9,705 nucleotides of DNA from JAMWZF01 sp041628615 (lineage in GTDB: Bacteria; Pseudomonadota; Alphaproteobacteria; Rhodobacterales; Rhodobacteraceae), in assembly GCA_041628615.1 (NCBI GenBank), contig JBFKOW010000136.1:1-9705 (forward strand). The letters run 5' to 3'. The notes below the pieces were generated by a model. That model saw only the letters and a program-made list of their open reading frames with translations, did not search any database and had not been told where the DNA came from. Of the stretch, positions 6,711-9,705 are shown piece after piece (positions within the stretch are counted from its first letter, which is position 1; each line of letters opens with the position of its first letter). The position numbers and the translations under genes were made by a program.

Positions 6711-9338
6711 ATGAGCAGCACCACAGACGCCGGCACCACGCCGATGATGGCGCAATACCTGGGGATCAAGGCCGATCACCCGGACGCCCTGCTGTTCTAC
6801 CGCATGGGCGACTTCTACGAGATGTTCTTCGACGACGCCGAGGCGGCGGCGGCGGCACTCGACATCGCGCTCACCAAGCGGGGCAAACACGCGGGCGAGG
6901 ACATTCCGATGTGCGGGGTGCCGGTCCATGCCGCCGAGGGCTACCTGCTGACCCTGATCCGCAAGGGGTTCCGGGTAGCCGTCTGCGAACAGATGGAAGA
7001 CCCCGCCGAGGCGAAAAAGCGCGGCTCCAAGGCCGTGGTGCGGCGCGAGGTGGTGCGGCTCGTCACCCCCGGCACGCTGACCGAGGAGACCCTGCTCGAT
7101 GCGCGGCAGCACAACTTCCTCGCCGCCTTCGCCGAGGTGCGGGACGAGGCCGCGCTGGCCTTCGTCGACATTTCCACCGGGGCCTTCTCGGTGCTGCCCT
7201 GTCCGCCGGTGCGGCTGGGGGCGGAACTGGCCCGGATCGCCCCGCGCGAGGTGATCCTGAGCGAGACCGGCGCCGCCCGGTTCGCCGCCACGGTCAACGA
7301 CCTTGGGTCCGCCGTCGCCACGCTGGGCGCCGCGGCGTTCGATTCGACGGCCGGCGAAGGGCGGCTGCAGCGGACCTTCGGCGTCGCCTCGCTCGACGCC
7401 TTCGGCAGTTTCGGACGCGCCGAGATCGCGGCGATGGCGGCGGTGGTCGAATACCTCGAGATCACCCAGAAGGGGCGGATGCCGCTGCTGCGCCCGCCGG
7501 TCCGCGAGGCGCCGCGCGGGGTGATGCAGATCGACGCCACCACGCGGCGGTCGCTCGAACTCACCCTCGGACCCGACGGGCGGCGGGCCGGATCGCTGCT
7601 CGCGGCGATCGACCGGACGGTGACGGCGGGCGGCGCGCGGCTGCTGGAACGGCGGCTGTCCTCGCCGTCTTGCGACGCGGCCGAGATTGGCGACAGGCTC
7701 GACGCGGTGGCCTTCCTGGTGGCCGAAAGCGACCTGCGCGGCGACCTGCGCGACCGGCTGCGCGCGGCGGCTGATCTCGACCGGGCGCTGTCGCGGCTGG
7801 CGCTCGACCGTGGCGGGCCGCGGGACATGGCGGCGATCCGCGATACGCTGCGGGTGGCCGCCGAAGTGGCCGGGCTGCTGCCCGACGCCGCGCCGCCCCG
7901 GCTGACCGCCGCGCGCGCGGGTCTGACCGGGCTCGACGACCTGTCCGGCCTGCTCGACGCGGCGCTGATCGCCGAACCGCCGCTGCTGGCCCGCGACGGC
8001 GGCTTCATCGCCGCCGGGCACGACGCCGACCTCGACACCGCGCGCAAGCTGCGGGACGAGGGGCGCGGGGTGATCGCCGGGCTGCAGGCAAGCTACCAGC
8101 AGATGACAGGGGTCCAGAGCCTCAAGATCAAGCACAACAACGTGCTGGGCTACTTCATCGAGACGACCTCGACCCACGAAGCGACGATGCGCGGCCAGGC
8201 CGAGACGTTCATCCACCGGCAGACCACGGCCAACCAGCTCCGCTTCACCACGCTCGAACTGGCCGAACTGGAAAAGCGGATCCTGAACGCCGGGGCCGAG
8301 GCGCTGGAGATCGAAAAGCGGCTCTATTCCGGCCTGAAAGCCGCGATTCTGGAGGTGGCCGACGCGCTGCACGGGGTCGCGCGCGGACTGGCCGAGATCG
8401 ACCTCGCCGCCGCCCTCGCCGCGCTGGCGGTGGACGGGGACTGGGTGCGGCCGGAGATCGAGGACAGCCGGGCGTTCTACGTGGAAGCCGGCCGGCACCC
8501 GGTGGTCGAGGCCGCGCTGCGCCGCGCCGGCGAACCCTTCGTCGCCAACGACTGCGACCTGACCGCCGCCGGGATCGTGCTGCTGACCGGGCCCAACATG
8601 GCCGGGAAATCGACCTGGCTGCGGCAGAACGCGCTGATCGCGATCCTCGCCCAGATGGGCAGCTTCGTGCCGGCAAAATCCGCCCGGATCGGCATCGTCA
8701 GCCAGGTCTTCAGCCGGGTCGGCGCCTCGGACGACCTCGCCCGCGGGCGGTCCACCTTCATGGTCGAGATGGTCGAAACCGCCGCGATCCTGAACCAGGC
8801 CGATGACCGGGCGCTGGTCATCCTCGACGAGATCGGGCGCGGCACCGCGACCTATGACGGGCTGTCGATTGCCTGGGCGACGCTGGAACACCTGCACGGG
8901 GTAAACGGCTGCCGGGCCCTGTTCGCGACGCATTATCACGAGATGGCCGCGCTGGCGAAACGGCTCGACGGGGTCGAGAACGCCACCGTCGCGGTGAAGG
9001 AGTGGGACGGCGAGGTGATCTTCCTGCACGAAGTGCGGCCCGGCACCGCCGACCGCAGCTACGGGGTGCAGGTGGCGCGGCTCGCCGGGCTGCCGCCCGC
9101 GGTGGTCGAACGGGCCAAGGCGGTGCTCGACACGCTCGAACGGCAGGACCGCGAGGGCGGCCAATCGGTGCTGATCGACGACCTGCCGCTGTTCTCGGCC
9201 CCGCAGCCCGCGCCACCGAAGCCGGCCAGGGCGTCCGAGGTCGAGGCCCGGCTCGCCGACATCCTGCCGGACGAACTCAGCCCGCGCGACGCGCTGGACC
9301 TCGTCTACGAACTGAAGCGGCTGTTGCCCGGCGCCTAG
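6711..9338 (+). CDS. mutS: DNA mismatch repair protein MutS
   Basis: The product is 875 residues, complete, and close to E. coli MutS in length. The mismatch-recognition domain opens with TPMMAQYL (10-17) and GDFYEMFFDDA (33-43); Phe35 and Glu37 form the Phe-x-Glu wedge that probes the mismatch. The connector, core and clamp follow (about 130-560), with KIKHNNVLGYFIE (472-484). The ATPase has Walker A GPNMAGKS (627-634), STFMVEM (681-687), Walker B VILDEIGRG (703-711) and THYHEM (740-745). Near the end, DDLPLF (823-828) resembles a sliding-clamp-binding motif, and the last 25 residues match the helical dimerisation tail. MutS detects mispairs in new DNA and recruits MutL. The ATG at 6711 aligns with the E. 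coli start and follows GGGGG at 6702-6706 with rather short spacing. No key residue is missing. It ends tail to tail with grpE. Confidence 0.97.
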   Translation: MSSTTDAGTTPMMAQYLGIKADHPDALLFYRMGDFYEMFFDDAEAAAAALDIALTKRGKHAGEDIPMCGVPVHAAEGYLLTLIRKGFRVAVCEQMEDPAEAKKRGSKAVVRREVVRLVTPGTLTEETLLDARQHNFLAAFAEVRDEAALAFVDISTGAFSVLPCPPVRLGAELARIAPREVILSETGAARFAATVNDLGSAVATLGAAAFDSTAGEGRLQRTFGVASLDAFGSFGRAEIAAMAAVVEYLEITQKGRMPLLRPPVREAPRGVMQIDATTRRSLELTLGPDGRRAGSLLAAIDRTVTAGGARLLERRLSSPSCDAAEIGDRLDAVAFLVAESDLRGDLRDRLRAAADLDRALSRLALDRGGPRDMAAIRDTLRVAAEVAGLLPDAAPPRLTAARAGLTGLDDLSGLLDAALIAEPPLLARDGGFIAAGHDADLDTARKLRDEGRGVIAGLQASYQQMTGVQSLKIKHNNVLGYFIETTSTHEATMRGQAETFIHRQTTANQLRFTTLELAELEKRILNAGAEALEIEKRLYSGLKAAILEVADALHGVARGLAEIDLAAALAALAVDGDWVRPEIEDSRAFYVEAGRHPVVEAALRRAGEPFVANDCDLTAAGIVLLTGPNMAGKSTWLRQNALIAILAQMGSFVPAKSARIGIVSQVFSRVGASDDLARGRSTFMVEMVETAAILNQADDRALVILDEIGRGTATYDGLSIAWATLEHLHGVNGCRALFATHYHEMAALAKRLDGVENATVAVKEWDGEVIFLHEVRPGTADRSYGVQVARLAGLPPAVVERAKAVLDTLERQDREGGQSVLIDDLPLFSAPQPAPPKPARASEVEARLADILPDELSPRDALDLVYELKRLLPGA

Positions 9339-9347
9339 GACGCCGGG
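9327..9347. terminator. Hairpin over the shared stop codons of mutS and grpE
   Basis: CCCGGCG (9327-9333) and CGCCGGG (9341-9347) form a perfect 7-bp all-G+C stem. The 7-base loop (9334-9340) contains CTAG, which supplies the TAG stop of mutS on one strand and the TAG stop of grpE on the other. No T-tract follows either way. The symmetrical placing suggests a bidirectional terminator or a block to read-through RNA. Confidence 0.5.
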
Positions 9348-9705
9348 GTGGAACTGACGCCGACCTGCGCCGGGCGCAGCAGCCGGTCATGCAGCTTGAA
9401 GCCAGTGGCGGAGATCTGGATGATCTCGCCGGCCTTGGTGCCGGGCAGCGGCGCCTCGAACATCGCCTGGTGTAGTTGCGGGTCGAACTTGTCGCCCACC
9501 TGCGGCTCGATCGGCTCTATCCCGTGCTTGCGGAACACGTTGACCAGTTCGCGCATGGTCAGGTCGATGCCTTCGAGCAAGGCGTCGGTCACCTTGGTCT
9601 CGCCCTCGCCGGCCACCGCCAGCGCGCGGGACAGGTTGTCGTAGACCGGGAGCATGTCGCGCGCCAGCCGGGAGCCGCCATATTGTTCGGCCTCGCGGCG
9701 GTCGC
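9335..9705 (-). CDS. grpE: GrpE, Hsp70 nucleotide exchange factor, C-terminal part (N-terminus outside window)
   Basis: The frame enters from the right edge with DRREAEQYGGSRLARDMLPV and continues to the stop at 9335-9337, about 122 visible residues. YDNLSRAL is the end of the long dimerising helix of GrpE, followed by a four-helix-bundle part (LLEGIDLTMRELVNVFRKHG), and then the conserved GDKFDPQLHQAMFE and the beta-domain ending FKLHDRLLRPAQVGV. These match GrpE in order. GrpE makes DnaK release ADP in the cytoplasm, resetting it for a new folding cycle. An internal ATG at 9655 is not the true start, because conserved GrpE sequence continues upstream to the window edge. Its stop overlaps the mutS stop by 4 bp (CTAG). 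dnaK and dnaJ are not in the window. Confidence 0.95.
   Translation of the reverse strand, partial: DRREAEQYGGSRLARDMLPVYDNLSRALAVAGEGETKVTDALLEGIDLTMRELVNVFRKHGIEPIEPQVGDKFDPQLHQAMFEAPLPGTKAGEIIQISATGFKLHDRLLRPAQVGVSSTPAS

Overview
The window is a compact, GC-rich stretch of bacterial chromosome, most likely from an alphaproteobacterium of the Rhodobacterales type (Rhodobacter/Paracoccus relatives). This rests on base composition (77 of 100 bases G+C in 8401-8500 by hand count), strong G+C bias at third codon positions, and the character of the recognisable proteins (ArgG and GrpE tails, an MME-type malic enzyme facing mutS). The assignment is inference; no rRNA or other marker gene is present.

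Layout, left to right: the 3' end of argG (+); a strong hairpin; a 59-residue DUF1508 (YegP-like) gene (-) inside a lower-GC islet of about 460 bp that also holds a small dyad and a strong hairpin without a gene; a sulfotransferase-like gene (-); divergent from it, an exported methionine sulfoxide reductase msrA (+); tail to tail with that, a ribokinase-family sugar kinase (-); divergent from it, a two-gene unit (+) made of a metzincin-type zinc metalloprotease without a signal peptide and a small exported protein overlapping it by ATGA; then the malic enzyme maeB (-), divergent from mutS (+), which ends tail to tail with the 3' part of grpE (-), cut by the window edge.

Most genes are housekeeping functions: arginine synthesis, repair of oxidised methionine, C4 metabolism and NADPH supply, mismatch repair, and Hsp70 nucleotide exchange. 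Orientation alternates, giving three divergent promoter regions (1278-1424, 2958-3085, 6590-6710) and four convergent junctions (argG/DUF1508, msrA/ribokinase, small exported protein/maeB, mutS/grpE). Three of the four convergent junctions carry a G+C-rich hairpin that includes one or both stop codons.

The least explained part is the pair at 3086-4332. Its product has the full metzincin signature HExxHxxGxxH and a Met-turn, but I cannot place it in a named family, and its translationally coupled partner is a small exported protein of unknown function. The second area of interest is the low-GC DUF1508 islet. I see no mobile element, tRNA, rRNA or CRISPR array.
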